From positions 1 to 32,209 of IMG/VR virus record IMGVR_UViG_3300030450_002652: a DNA stretch of 32,209 bases, one strand, 5' to 3'. This DNA comes from a virus. Made by a program: the position numbers and the translations under genes. The notes below the pieces were generated by a model that made no database searches, had not been told where the DNA came from, and saw only the letters and a program-made list of their open reading frames with translations. Positions 1 to 8,118 of this stretch are shown here, piece by piece; position 1 is the first letter of the stretch, and each line of letters begins with the position of its first letter.

Positions 1-189
1 TGCCCCCTTAAATATGGAGATAATATGGAAAGATTTTTTAAAAAAGGTAATGGAACAATTATTATAGCAAACTCTAATCACGATATAAAGTCTTTAGAAG
101 ATAGATTTACAGAATGTGATGAAAGTGGTCAAGAAATTAAGAAAGAAGTTAAAAAAGTAGCTAAAAAAGCTAAAAAGGAAGGTAAATAA
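1..189 (+). CDS. Partial hypothetical protein, 5' end outside window
   Basis: The frame is open from base 1 and stops at 187-189. The visible 62 residues end in a lysine-rich tail (about 12 Lys in the last 20 residues). An internal ATG at 25 could be the true start, but the frame stays open upstream, so the gene may be longer. Its stop overlaps the next start as TAATG, which indicates translational coupling. No family recognised; from its place between the capsid gene (right end, if the genome is circular) and the lysis/tail genes it is probably a late gene. Confidence 0.6.
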   Translation, partial: CPLKYGDNMERFFKKGNGTIIIANSNHDIKSLEDRFTECDESGQEIKKEVKKVAKKAKKEGK

Positions 190-392
190 TGCCGATAGTA
201 GCTAAAAGTTTTTTACACAATGATGATAAAATAGTTGGTACTTCAGGTGATGCAGATGGTAATTTAGCAGAAGATGTACAAGATTGGATAACTTCACAAG
301 ACGCTGAATTAGTAGCTACCACAAATTTAAATGTTACTTGCACACAATTTGGAAGCAAAATATTTACATTAGTAGTATTAGATAGCGATTAA
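189..392 (+). CDS. Small hypothetical protein (67 aa)
   Basis: ATG shares its A with the stop of the upstream gene (TAATG) and its own stop overlaps the next start in the same way, so three genes are coupled in series. The protein is acidic, starts MPIVAKSFLHNDDK and has no membrane segment or cysteine motif beyond one Cys. No family recognised. The position in a compact late operon supports it being real. Confidence 0.6.
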   Translation: MPIVAKSFLHNDDKIVGTSGDADGNLAEDVQDWITSQDAELVATTNLNVTCTQFGSKIFTLVVLDSD

Positions 393-520
393 TGTCCAAA
401 GTAACAAGAAATGGTAAAGGGGATTCTTATAGAATCCCTATTACTGATAAGAAGTATAAAGAAAATTATAATAAAATTTTTAAGAAAAAAGACGCAAATG
501 AAATTAATAGACAGCATTAA
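392..520 (+). CDS. Small basic hypothetical protein (42 aa)
   Basis: Starts MSKVTRNGKG and ends at TAA 518-520. The ATG overlaps the upstream stop as TAATG. The product is very basic (many Lys/Arg). Its last 23 bases overlap the start of the lysozyme gene in another frame. No family recognised; the coupling to the upstream gene is the main support. Confidence 0.5.
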   Translation: MSKVTRNGKGDSYRIPITDKKYKENYNKIFKKKDANEINRQH

Positions 521-908
521 GCAACACGAAGGTTATGTTAAGCGTGTTTATAAGGATTCTTTAGGGATTGATACTATAGGTTACGGCTTTGCTATTAAAG
601 ATTTAGAGTTAGATCAGGATATATGCGATATGATTCTTGATAGAAAATTAAAGGATTTAGAGAGAATGGTGAACTCTAAATTTAATTGGTATCGTTATAT
701 GCCACCAGAGATTAAAAATGTGGTTATTGAAATGTGTTATCAGCTAGGTGTTACAGGTTTTTCAAATTTTAGAAAAACAATAACATTCCTACAAAATAAA
801 CAGTTTCACGATGCTTCAGTAGAGATGCTTGATAGCAGATGGGCACTACAAACTCCTGTAAGAGCAAAAGAATTAAGTGATAGAGTAAAAAAGGTAGATA
901 TAAAGTAG
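498..908 (+). CDS. T4-type lysozyme (endolysin, glycoside hydrolase 24)
   Basis: Muramidase that cuts peptidoglycan between MurNAc and GlcNAc to release phage. With the start at 498 (136 aa) the catalytic triad falls exactly at the phage T4 numbers: Glu11 (in HEG), Asp20 (YKD) and Thr26 (TIG). Family signatures TIGYG and, near the C-terminus, SRWALQTPVRAKEL match the T4 pattern SRWYNQTPNRAKRV. A longer open frame back to 411 exists, but its 29 extra residues have no counterpart in the family, so 498 is preferred although its Shine-Dalgarno is weak. No signal peptide, so it should need a holin; holin-like genes are far away at 27174-27714. Confidence 0.93.
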   Translation: MKLIDSIKQHEGYVKRVYKDSLGIDTIGYGFAIKDLELDQDICDMILDRKLKDLERMVNSKFNWYRYMPPEIKNVVIEMCYQLGVTGFSNFRKTITFLQNKQFHDASVEMLDSRWALQTPVRAKELSDRVKKVDIK

Positions 909-1691
909 ATGGCTACAGGTGTCGTTAAAAGAGTAATAGTAACACCTGATAAGCATTTTCCTTTACACGACCAACCATCTATAAACGTCTTAAAAAAGAC
1001 AATAGAGATAGTAAAGCCTGATGCTTATGTAGATTTAGGTGATGTTGGTGAATGGCACGCATTTAGTGCTTGGAGATTTAAGCGTAAAAAAGCACCTCCT
1101 CTTGAATACCTTATCGAAGATTTCGAACAAGATGTAAAAGATGTTAATGCTGGTATGGATCAGATTGACGAGAGTTTAGACAAAGTGAATTGTAGGGAAA
1201 GATACATCACAGAAGGCAATCACGATAATTGGTTGAATATGTGTGTAGAGAAATACCCTTACATACCTCAGTATAAGTTTAAAAATGCAGTAAAACTTAA
1301 CGAAAGAGGTTACAAATATATTCCCTTTGGAAAACACTTAAAATTAGGTAAATTATACCTATATCACGGACATCATTATGGAGGTCAATATCATACTTCC
1401 AACCATTTGCGTAAACTTGGTTGTAATATTATGTATGGACATTGGCACGACCTCCAACAAATGTCTGTCACCCATAAAGATGGACCTAAGTCTGCTTGGA
1501 GTGTCGGATGTTTGAAAGATATGAGAGAAGAAGCAAATTCTTGGCTTGGTGGAAGACCAATTAACTGGGCACACGCTTTTGCGATAGTAGATTTTTTTAG
1601 GGGTGGACTTTTTACAGTTCACATTATACAGATAATAAACGGCAAAACTTCGTTGTGGGGTGAATTGATAGATGGGAACAAGAGATGTTAG
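909..1691 (+). CDS. Calcineurin-like metallophosphoesterase
   Basis: Two-metal phosphoesterase. All family motifs are present in order: PDKH (Asp14, His16), LGD (Asp45), GNHD (103-106), a lone His in LYHGHH (about 153) and GHWH (177-180). These are the metal ligands and catalytic residues of the superfamily. Substrate cannot be read: phage members include nucleic-acid or nucleotide phosphatases. Starts directly after the lysozyme stop. At 260 aa it is a complete single-domain enzyme. Its 3' end overlaps the next small gene by 7 bases. Confidence 0.9.
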   Translation: MATGVVKRVIVTPDKHFPLHDQPSINVLKKTIEIVKPDAYVDLGDVGEWHAFSAWRFKRKKAPPLEYLIEDFEQDVKDVNAGMDQIDESLDKVNCRERYITEGNHDNWLNMCVEKYPYIPQYKFKNAVKLNERGYKYIPFGKHLKLGKLYLYHGHHYGGQYHTSNHLRKLGCNIMYGHWHDLQQMSVTHKDGPKSAWSVGCLKDMREEANSWLGGRPINWAHAFAIVDFFRGGLFTVHIIQIINGKTSLWGELIDGNKRC

Positions 1692-1852
1692 TGCAGAAGC
1701 TGATTATTAAAGAGGCTTTAAGGCTAATCACAAAAAAATTCAAATTAAATGATGTTCTCAAATATGTACAAGAACCCAACGAATTAGATGAAGAAGTTGA
1801 ACAACTTAAAAGCCGTATCGAAATGTTAGAAACTATTATAAAGGAGAAGTAA
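1685..1852 (+). CDS. Small coiled-coil protein (55 aa)
   Basis: ATG at 1685 overlaps the end of the phosphoesterase gene; stop TAA at 1850-1852. Residues 33-55 (NELDEEVEQL onward) have heptad-like spacing of Leu/Ile with many Glu/Lys, which predicts a coiled coil. The last codons contain AAGGAG, the Shine-Dalgarno of the next gene. No family recognised. Confidence 0.55.
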   Translation: MLVQKLIIKEALRLITKKFKLNDVLKYVQEPNELDEEVEQLKSRIEMLETIIKEK

Positions 1853-1853
1853 T

Positions 1854-2135
1854 ATGTTAGATTTTTTATCAAATAACGCAACATTATTAGGTGGTGGAAC
1901 AGGAACAGCCATTGTACTATGGGTACTTAAAAAAGTTCCAAATAAAGAGATATGTGGTTGGGTTGAAGGTATCTCATATACATTAGGTAAATGTATGACT
2001 TTAGGTTTATCACAATGGAAGTTTACTAAAAACTTTTGGAATAAAACGATAGAGCCTTGGTTTATAGATTTATTTGATAACTTTATAGGTGGAGCAGTAA
2101 GAGGATTTATTAAAGGGTTAAGGTCTGATAATTAA
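1854..2135 (+). CDS. Small membrane protein (93 aa)
   Basis: Good Shine-Dalgarno (AGGAG, 7 bases from ATG). Residues about 9-27 (NATLLGGGTGTAIVLWVLKK) form one Gly-rich hydrophobic segment near the N-terminus; the rest is amphipathic and aromatic, with repeated Trp and Phe. The single N-terminal membrane segment and the nearby lysozyme make a holin-type role conceivable, but nothing more specific is visible. Function unknown. Confidence 0.6.
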   Translation: MLDFLSNNATLLGGGTGTAIVLWVLKKVPNKEICGWVEGISYTLGKCMTLGLSQWKFTKNFWNKTIEPWFIDLFDNFIGGAVRGFIKGLRSDN

Positions 2136-2749
2136 TGCCATATAAGACACAAGGAAATAGATTAGTTAATGAAGTCACTTTAGGTGACGGCTATCCTTTG
2201 TCTAATAATTTGCAACCATTAAAAATTGGAGGGGAAGCATCTGTTCTACAGATTTCCTCTCCAACACCTTCTACAACAGATAAAGGTAAGGTTAAAGTTG
2301 AAGGCGATCTAGAAGTTACAGGTTCTATACTTAAACAACCTACCTTACATATTATAAATGGTGGTGCTTATAATAGTGGAACATCAAAGTTTTATTTACC
2401 ACTTGTAGGAGCAAATAGAGAGCTTACATCAACTACAGGAAATAATGAAAGTATAGCTTATGTTGTACCTTATGATGGTAGAGTTAATAAATTAGTTTTA
2501 AGAAGTGAAGCTGCTTGTTTAACTACAACAGCAGGGTTTCATATATCAACAGAAGGAACAGAAGTTCCTAACGCTACATCAACAGAGGATATAGAGGTTG
2601 AGATGGCTTCTGATGATACTGCTTACACATTTAATTTTACAGGAGTAAGCTGTTTTAATTCAGGCGATATAATTACAGTATCAGTAACACCTGAAGCAGG
2701 AGTTTATGATATGGTATGGACATTAGTATTAGAATATTATATAGATTAG
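2135..2749 (+). CDS. Virion structural protein, likely appendage/receptor-type (204 aa)
   Basis: Starts with a TAATG overlap. After an MPYK N-terminus the protein is rich in Thr, Ser, Gly and beta-prone segments. Residues about 50-66 (KGKVKVEGDLEVTGSILK) resemble the short motif before the tail-fibre or trimeric beta regions of phages. The C-terminal half resembles a compact beta domain ending in MVWTLVLEYYID. The next gene has the same layout and a similar end (LRVQVLYHIN), so the two may be diverged copies. Probably a decoration or fibre protein. Confidence 0.6.
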   Translation: MPYKTQGNRLVNEVTLGDGYPLSNNLQPLKIGGEASVLQISSPTPSTTDKGKVKVEGDLEVTGSILKQPTLHIINGGAYNSGTSKFYLPLVGANRELTSTTGNNESIAYVVPYDGRVNKLVLRSEAACLTTTAGFHISTEGTEVPNATSTEDIEVEMASDDTAYTFNFTGVSCFNSGDIITVSVTPEAGVYDMVWTLVLEYYID

Positions 2750-2756
2750 GAGAGAG

Positions 2757-3542
2757 ATGGGAAGTTTAGGAGGAAAATCACCAGCAAATACATACAAGAG
2801 CTTACTTAAAGTAGCAGACGAATCTCACGGTGTTTCTACAGCAACTAGTCAAATAGAGGATGGAGAAGGAACTTCTACCTGTGTATCTATTAGTGATGAT
2901 AGTTTAAAAATAAAACCTCAAAATGATAATACAACTACTACATTAGAAGTAGAAAACGAAAGTGGAGCAAACATATTAACAGTTGATACTACTAATAGCT
3001 GTGTAAAAGTAAATGCTACTCAAACGTATGCTAATACTCAGATTTTAGAGTTCGCATCATATAGATTAGTTCCAACAGCAGGTACGCATTATTTTGTGCC
3101 TTGTAGTGGAAATAGCTTTAATCAATTCGCTATAGCTGAACTTGCTAATGGAACAGGAACAGATCCTGCCACCACTTTTGACGCAGGGGATACAACAGAC
3201 GAGCTTGTTAATATGCTTTTTTATGCCCCTGCCAATATAACTATTGATGGTGTGACATTTATGGTATCAACAGATCAAGACACAGATACTACTATTAATG
3301 TTCATCTTTATAAATTTACAATGACAAACGCAGGTGGAACAAGTGATGGTAATTTAACAAGTGGAACTTTACTTGCAAATGGACAAGCAACAAGTGTAGA
3401 TAGAAATGTAATTAAAACTGTGGCAGCTAGTATAGATAGTTCTAGCGTCTCTGCTAATGAAGTAGTTGCTTGTTTTGTAGAAAATGAAACTAATACAGAC
3501 GATATTAATTTAAGGGTACAAGTATTGTACCATATAAACTAG
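2757..3542 (+). CDS. Virion structural protein, likely appendage/receptor-type (261 aa)
   Basis: Shine-Dalgarno AGGAG 4 bases before ATG. N-terminal region (about 1-90) is low-complexity Ser/Thr/Asp/Asn with alternating hydrophobics, followed by a beta-rich C-terminal domain (about 95-261) ending in VQVLYHIN. Overall plan matches the preceding gene. Expected to be exposed on the virion; which structure it belongs to is not determined. Confidence 0.6.
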   Translation: MGSLGGKSPANTYKSLLKVADESHGVSTATSQIEDGEGTSTCVSISDDSLKIKPQNDNTTTTLEVENESGANILTVDTTNSCVKVNATQTYANTQILEFASYRLVPTAGTHYFVPCSGNSFNQFAIAELANGTGTDPATTFDAGDTTDELVNMLFYAPANITIDGVTFMVSTDQDTDTTINVHLYKFTMTNAGGTSDGNLTSGTLLANGQATSVDRNVIKTVAASIDSSSVSANEVVACFVENETNTDDINLRVQVLYHIN

Positions 3543-3550
3543 GAGATAAG

Positions 3551-5116
3551 ATGGCAAGATTAGACGCAAATTTAACGGTATCAACAGGAGAAGGAAAAGA
3601 ATACTTGTGTTCTATGTCCGACCAATACACGGAAGTGTATCAAGAGGTTGCAAAAGTAGATAACACAGACACTTTTATAACTTTAGCAACATTAAGTAAA
3701 ACTAATGCTAGTTTACTTAAAGGTTCAAAATTAATTATTATTAAAAACAATAGTCCAATATCTATTGAACTTCAATTACATATTAATGCGTTTCAGGATA
3801 CTAGCGACATTGATCAATATTTATCTGATTTATTTATAACCCCACTTTTAGGTGGAAATGAATATATGGTTATTCCTAATCAATGGATTTCTGCTTACAA
3901 CGCTGACGTATCAGGTGGTAATGCTAAGACTATTGATAACAAAGGTGGTTATGATGTTAATAGTGGTAAACTTTATATAGATAGTGTGGCTAACTTAGCA
4001 GAAGATGTAGATGGTTCTGAAACAGCAATAGATGTTAATGATGGAGATTATTTTAGAGTTGGAGATTTAATACAGCTTGGAACTACCACAGGTACTGCTG
4101 AAACTAAAATAGAAATTATGAGAGTAACAGGAATCTCTACAAACACTTTAACAGTAGAAAGAGGATTGTTTGGTTCCACTACAGGCAATGTTTCAACTCA
4201 ATCAACTGGACACGCTTCAGGAGCTGCTGTTCATCTTCCTTGGTTTAATACTCAAGAGGCTTATAATAAATATCACGATGATGCTAATGCTTTAGGGACA
4301 GCACAAACTAATGCAACAGGAAGATATACGGCACAAAATTTATTTGGATATGGTAGAAGTGCTACTTATCCTACAGGTATAGTTAAGGGTTCTTTAGCAT
4401 TTAAGTTCTATAATGCAGGACACCAAGAGTGGAATCTTTCAGGTATTACGCCTTCAACTCATAGTGGATTAGCTGCTTCAACTGCATATGCTTTTAATAT
4501 TACAGTAGATGGTGGTTCTACATTCGCTAGTTTGTCATTTACAACTGATGCTAGTAATTTGAACTTTGGTGGTAACAATGGTGTGATAAGTAAAATTCAA
4601 GCTGCTTTAGATACTCAATATTACACAGCAGGTAACTTATTTGAGAAAAAAGTAACTGTAGCTATAGTAAATGGAGATATTAGATTTACATCAGGAAATA
4701 GAACAAGAGCTTCAGCTATTGCTTTGGCTGCACCAACTTCAGGCACAACACCATTTGGCGTAGGTAGAATACCTGCTATTGGGAGTATAGAAGGTGCAGT
4801 CGCTGCTAAATTACCTGATGACACGGTCTTTGGGAAATCAGACTATATTGAAAGCAAAAATCAAGCTGCATTTGCTTATGATGATGGTAAAGGTAATATA
4901 CAGGGTGCTGCTTCAGGTACTATTAATTATGAAACAGGTGCTATAGATATTTCAGGTCCTGCTAATGCAGAGTTTGTAGTAAGTCTTAATTATGATTCGG
5001 CTCATAGTGGAGGAATAAATTCTGCATCAAACCAAGAGAATTGCATTATAGATATATCAGCAAGAAGTATGAACAGTAAGATAGATGCAGAAGTAGAAAT
5101 AATAGGATTTGTATAA
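3551..5116 (+). CDS. Large virion structural protein (521 aa), tail/neck associated
   Basis: Shine-Dalgarno AGGAG before ATG. Rich in Gly, Thr, Ala and Asn with few Cys and no membrane segment, typical of virion proteins. Residues about 160-215 (GDYFRVGDLIQLGT then IMRVTGIS...LTVERG) look like the short beta-barrel module seen in phage baseplate and tail proteins, where a state of the form 'resolution / contact' is followed by 'RG..GT'. The gene ends by TAATG overlap with a 19-codon ORF. Exact role not recognised. Confidence 0.65.
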   Translation: MARLDANLTVSTGEGKEYLCSMSDQYTEVYQEVAKVDNTDTFITLATLSKTNASLLKGSKLIIIKNNSPISIELQLHINAFQDTSDIDQYLSDLFITPLLGGNEYMVIPNQWISAYNADVSGGNAKTIDNKGGYDVNSGKLYIDSVANLAEDVDGSETAIDVNDGDYFRVGDLIQLGTTTGTAETKIEIMRVTGISTNTLTVERGLFGSTTGNVSTQSTGHASGAAVHLPWFNTQEAYNKYHDDANALGTAQTNATGRYTAQNLFGYGRSATYPTGIVKGSLAFKFYNAGHQEWNLSGITPSTHSGLAASTAYAFNITVDGGSTFASLSFTTDASNLNFGGNNGVISKIQAALDTQYYTAGNLFEKKVTVAIVNGDIRFTSGNRTRASAIALAAPTSGTTPFGVGRIPAIGSIEGAVAAKLPDDTVFGKSDYIESKNQAAFAYDDGKGNIQGAASGTINYETGAIDISGPANAEFVVSLNYDSAHSGGINSASNQENCIIDISARSMNSKIDAEVEIIGFV

Positions 5117-5175
5117 TGCCATATAAGAAAAAGAAAAAAACTAAAAAGACTAAGACTAAATACAGGAGGAAATAA
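5116..5175 (+). CDS. Tiny lysine-rich peptide (19 aa)
   Basis: ATG overlaps the upstream stop (TAATG) and its stop overlaps the next ATG the same way. The product begins MPYKKKKK and 13 of its 19 residues are Lys or Arg. It also carries the AGGAGG Shine-Dalgarno for the next gene in its last codons. It shares the MPYK start with the protein at 2135. It may be a real DNA-charge-neutralising peptide or simply a translational bridge between two structural genes. Confidence 0.45.
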   Translation: MPYKKKKKTKKTKTKYRRK

Positions 5176-6149
5176 TGGCGACAGCAGCAATATATTGTAC
5201 ACATAAAGAATTAAAGAGAGTATTTCCTCAGCTTGATAGTTTTGATAATAAAAAGCAGATTTATGGATGGACAGAAGTTTCAAGTAATAAGTATGCTGCA
5301 CACAATAGTGGTATAGTAACTCAATTATTTGCAGATGGAGAAGATTTAGGACCTGCACAGTCAGCACATACTGATTTAAATGTTGAAGGCGAATGGTTTT
5401 ATAATTCTGCTGAAGATGTGCTTTATTATTATTCGGCTAGTACTCCATTAGACAAACTAATGGAAGCAGGAGAAGAATTTACTGCTATGGTTACTCAATA
5501 CAGAACTGATGCAAGTAGATACCTTGATAGTATGCTTGATCCTAATATGCCTAAAGAAGCATTAAAAGATAAAGAAGGTAATTTTGATTATATTATAATT
5601 CGTACAACGGCTTTACTTGCTGCTAACTTTATGATTAAAAGTCACGACCCTAATAGTGAACTTGCTAATGCTTTAATGGAAGAGGCTAGTTCAAATATTG
5701 AAAATATCAATCAAGGTAGAGCAGCTTTATCTTGGCAAGTATCAAGAGATTCGTCTCAAGGTGTTGTTAGAGACGTTACTTACACTTCAGGCAAAATTAG
5801 ACCTGTAGATACAAGAGGTGAGTGGTCAGGTACTTATGACTTAATTAAGGTTAAAATAGGTACTGGTGGCGTTTTAGGAACGGCTACATATTCAGTATGG
5901 GTTAAAGATGGTGATGGACTTAAAAATCAACAAGTTATTACTAATGAAACAATCAATGGTGATTATCAGTCTTTAGCAGGTGGTTTAGAGATTAGATTCG
6001 GAGGTAGCACAGATTCTACACAAGCTGCTGCTAATGACGAATGGGAAATAGAAGTATTTGGAAGACACGAAGTTGTAGATGTATCTAGTGGTAAAGCCGT
6101 TAAAATGACTAGAACAGGAAGAGCTTCATATAAAAGAAAGTATAACTAA
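5175..6149 (+). CDS. Head-tail connector/neck-type structural protein (324 aa)
   Basis: AGGAGG Shine-Dalgarno in the preceding tiny ORF. N-terminal part (about 1-180) is mixed alpha/beta with helices such as YIIIRTTALLAANFMIKS, which suits a head-tail adaptor; the C-terminal part (about 215-310) is a beta domain. Placement directly before a tail-terminator-like gene and the tail-tube gene supports a neck role. Assignment is by position and composition, not a clear motif. Confidence 0.55.
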   Translation: MATAAIYCTHKELKRVFPQLDSFDNKKQIYGWTEVSSNKYAAHNSGIVTQLFADGEDLGPAQSAHTDLNVEGEWFYNSAEDVLYYYSASTPLDKLMEAGEEFTAMVTQYRTDASRYLDSMLDPNMPKEALKDKEGNFDYIIIRTTALLAANFMIKSHDPNSELANALMEEASSNIENINQGRAALSWQVSRDSSQGVVRDVTYTSGKIRPVDTRGEWSGTYDLIKVKIGTGGVLGTATYSVWVKDGDGLKNQQVITNETINGDYQSLAGGLEIRFGGSTDSTQAAANDEWEIEVFGRHEVVDVSSGKAVKMTRTGRASYKRKYN

Positions 6150-6586
6150 TGGCTATAAGTTTTGCTAACAACTTTAAGAATATTTTAGACCAATTACGTA
6201 AGGTATTAAGAGATGAATTTAAAGGTGCTTTACCTGTATATATAGGGCACGAGACTAAAGAAGTGGGAACACAATATTTAAGGTTAGACCCTATAGGTAG
6301 TGAATTATTAAGATATGATATATCTTCAGAATTAAGGAGCTTTACAATACAAATTTATTATTACTTTTCAGAACCTAATGTGAACAAAAGTGCACTTGAT
6401 CAGGTTCTAAGAGTAACTTCAAGAATTGAGGCATTAATCCACGATAACATCTCAATGACACTAAGTGATAGTTCAAGATGTATTAATTGTCGTATTGAAA
6501 CAACTGAACTAAATGCCTTAGATGACGAAAACGAATATGTTGTTCAACTTACTTGGATTGGGCAACATTTAGCAAATGTAGGATAA
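6149..6586 (+). CDS. Tail terminator / tail completion-like protein (145 aa)
   Basis: Size, an N-terminal helix (FKNILDQLRKVLRDEF), a central beta sheet (SFTIQIYYYFS) and an alternating alpha/beta order are those of the lambda gpU-type tail terminators, and it sits two genes before the tail tube gene, where such genes lie. TAATG overlap with the upstream gene. The call rests on context and fold-like pattern. Confidence 0.55.
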   Translation: MAISFANNFKNILDQLRKVLRDEFKGALPVYIGHETKEVGTQYLRLDPIGSELLRYDISSELRSFTIQIYYYFSEPNVNKSALDQVLRVTSRIEALIHDNISMTLSDSSRCINCRIETTELNALDDENEYVVQLTWIGQHLANVG

Positions 6587-6595
6587 GGAGGTTTT

Positions 6596-6793
6596 ATGAA
6601 AGTAAAACTAAAAAAAGGAGTACACCTATCGTCTATGGATAATCATTGTGGTTTATCGTACAAAGATTGGATTGCTCTTGAACAAGGAAAAACGGTTGAA
6701 CTTGATGAAATAAACAGGTTTATAAAAGATAAAGTGGAAACAGTAGGTGCTAATAAAGTTAAAAAGCAACCTAAATTAGAGGAGGAAAAATAA
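6596..6793 (+). CDS. Small hypothetical protein between tail genes (65 aa)
   Basis: Strong Shine-Dalgarno (AAGGAGG, spacing about 6). Lys/Glu-rich, starting MKVKLKKGVHLS and ending KKQPKLEEEK; the last codons supply the GGAGG for the tail tube gene. Small genes of this kind with a KV(K)LKKG start lie near the tail tube gene in many siphoviruses. Function not recognised. Confidence 0.6.
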   Translation: MKVKLKKGVHLSSMDNHCGLSYKDWIALEQGKTVELDEINRFIKDKVETVGANKVKKQPKLEEEK

Positions 6794-7795
6794 ATGGCGA
6801 ATGCAGTATTTTCACCAAAAGACTTTAAGGCTTGGGTAATAGAAGAAGCTACAACAGGTACAGCACCAACATTAACTTCAGGTTTGTATCAATTAGATGT
6901 AGATTCTATAGGATTCCCATCTTTAAATGTTAATCAAGTAACTTCGGTAAGAAGTCAAACAGGAAGAGTTGCTCATATTGACGATTTCTTTCAAGATAAT
7001 GATATGAGATCAATAGAAGTATCACTATCAGGAACGTGGCATAAAGATGGTGGGCACGTTATGTTATTACAAAGTGCGTGTTCTAATGCTTTAACACCTG
7101 ATTCTGTAGCTGACGTAAATATAGGGGCAGCACCATCTGCAACTGTAGGTAAATATGGAGAAACAGAAGGAAATAAAACTTTTACATTAGTATTAGCATC
7201 ACCTGACAGAAATGATGCACAAAATATTGTTGTTAAAGGTTGTTTCTGTACAAGTTTTACATTAAATGCAGATATGGGAACTGATGGTGGGCAATATAAA
7301 TGGAGTGCTACAATAAGTTCAGGCAGAGTGCCAGACCTTACTGAAAATAGTGCTGCAGCAGGAACAGCTTATAGTGCTGATCACGTAGATATGTCTGCTA
7401 TTGATGTATCAGAGGTTAGAATTGCAAGTGTTAACCCTGTATTATCTTCATTTAGTGTTACAGTTGATAGTCCAGCAGTATACACAGGTGTTGATGAAGG
7501 TAATGGATATGCTTGTTTTGGTAGAAGTGAAGAAATATCTGTAACAGCAAGTGCTACAGTTAAATTAGATAGTGTAACTATGGATTTACCTTCTGCATTT
7601 GACACACAAACAGGACACGATGCAGCAGATTTATTCACTATCAATCAAACTACCGATACAGCTACATCTATACAAATACCTTGTGGTATTTTAACTAATG
7701 TAGCTTATAATGAGGGCGATATAATGATGCTAGATGTTGAAATGAAAGCATTAAATCAAGAATCAGGTAATGTAATACTTTTTGATTTAGCGTAG
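6794..7795 (+). CDS. Major tail (tube) protein
   Basis: 333 residues, beta-rich, Ser/Thr/Gly/Ala-rich, directly followed by a chaperone pair and the tape measure gene, the standard siphovirus order. Features such as GTWHKDGGHVMLLQSACSNAL, an FTLVLASPDR strand pair and an Ig-like C-terminal part (about 220-333) fit tail tube proteins that form the central channel. Shine-Dalgarno GGAGG ten bases before ATG. Confidence 0.75.
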   Translation: MANAVFSPKDFKAWVIEEATTGTAPTLTSGLYQLDVDSIGFPSLNVNQVTSVRSQTGRVAHIDDFFQDNDMRSIEVSLSGTWHKDGGHVMLLQSACSNALTPDSVADVNIGAAPSATVGKYGETEGNKTFTLVLASPDRNDAQNIVVKGCFCTSFTLNADMGTDGGQYKWSATISSGRVPDLTENSAAAGTAYSADHVDMSAIDVSEVRIASVNPVLSSFSVTVDSPAVYTGVDEGNGYACFGRSEEISVTASATVKLDSVTMDLPSAFDTQTGHDAADLFTINQTTDTATSIQIPCGILTNVAYNEGDIMMLDVEMKALNQESGNVILFDLA

Positions 7796-7825
7796 TAATA
7801 ATAAATAAAATAAGGAATACAAACA

Positions 7826-8107
7826 ATGGAATTCAAACTTAAATCTGGTCAAAAGATAAAGTTAAAAGATGTATCAATAGATGAGAAAGATGCGATGTTG
7901 GATGCTGTGCAATACGAATTTAAGGAAAATGGAGACGTTCAGGGAGTTAAAATGATGCACTCTACAATGACTAAATGGATTCGTATAGGTGTTGACGGTG
8001 ATACATCTGATGAATTTTTACAAAAACTATCATTGCAAGATAAAATAGACATATTTACTAAAATGCAAAATCTTTATCTTGTGGGGGAAGAGAAAGCCTC
8101 CAAGTAG
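7826..8107 (+). CDS. Tail assembly chaperone, upstream frame (gpG-like)
   Basis: 93-residue charged, mostly helical protein (MEFKLKSGQKIKLKDVS...) located between the tail tube and tape measure genes, the place of lambda G. Its last codons contain GGGGGAA, at which a -1 slip would enter the next frame and produce a longer gpGT-like fusion. Such chaperones bind the tape measure protein while tube subunits polymerise and are absent from the virion. Confidence 0.75.
   Translation: MEFKLKSGQKIKLKDVSIDEKDAMLDAVQYEFKENGDVQGVKMMHSTMTKWIRIGVDGDTSDEFLQKLSLQDKIDIFTKMQNLYLVGEEKASK
8083..8089 (+). promoter_or_regulatory. Candidate -1 ribosomal frameshift site G GGG GAA
   Basis: In the zero frame the codons are GTG GGG GAA. 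A -1 slip keeps Gly-tRNA fully paired on GGG; Glu-tRNA would read GGA with one G-U pair. The -1 frame is open from 8062, so the slip fuses the 93-aa product to the downstream 143-aa frame through residues RESLQVELTV. The downstream ATG at 8119 has no Shine-Dalgarno. Confidence 0.5.
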
Positions 8108-8118
8108 AACTGACAGTA

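Noticed and set aside
411-497. 29-residue N-terminal extension of the lysozyme
   Set aside because: With start at 498 the catalytic residues fall at 11, 20 and 26 as in T4 lysozyme; the extension is Ile/Lys-rich and read in another frame by the 42-aa gene.
1359-1884. Leftward frames of 87 and 86 codons across 1359-1884
   Set aside because: They are antisense to the phosphoesterase and small-gene sequence, lack ribosome sites and have no recognisable domain.
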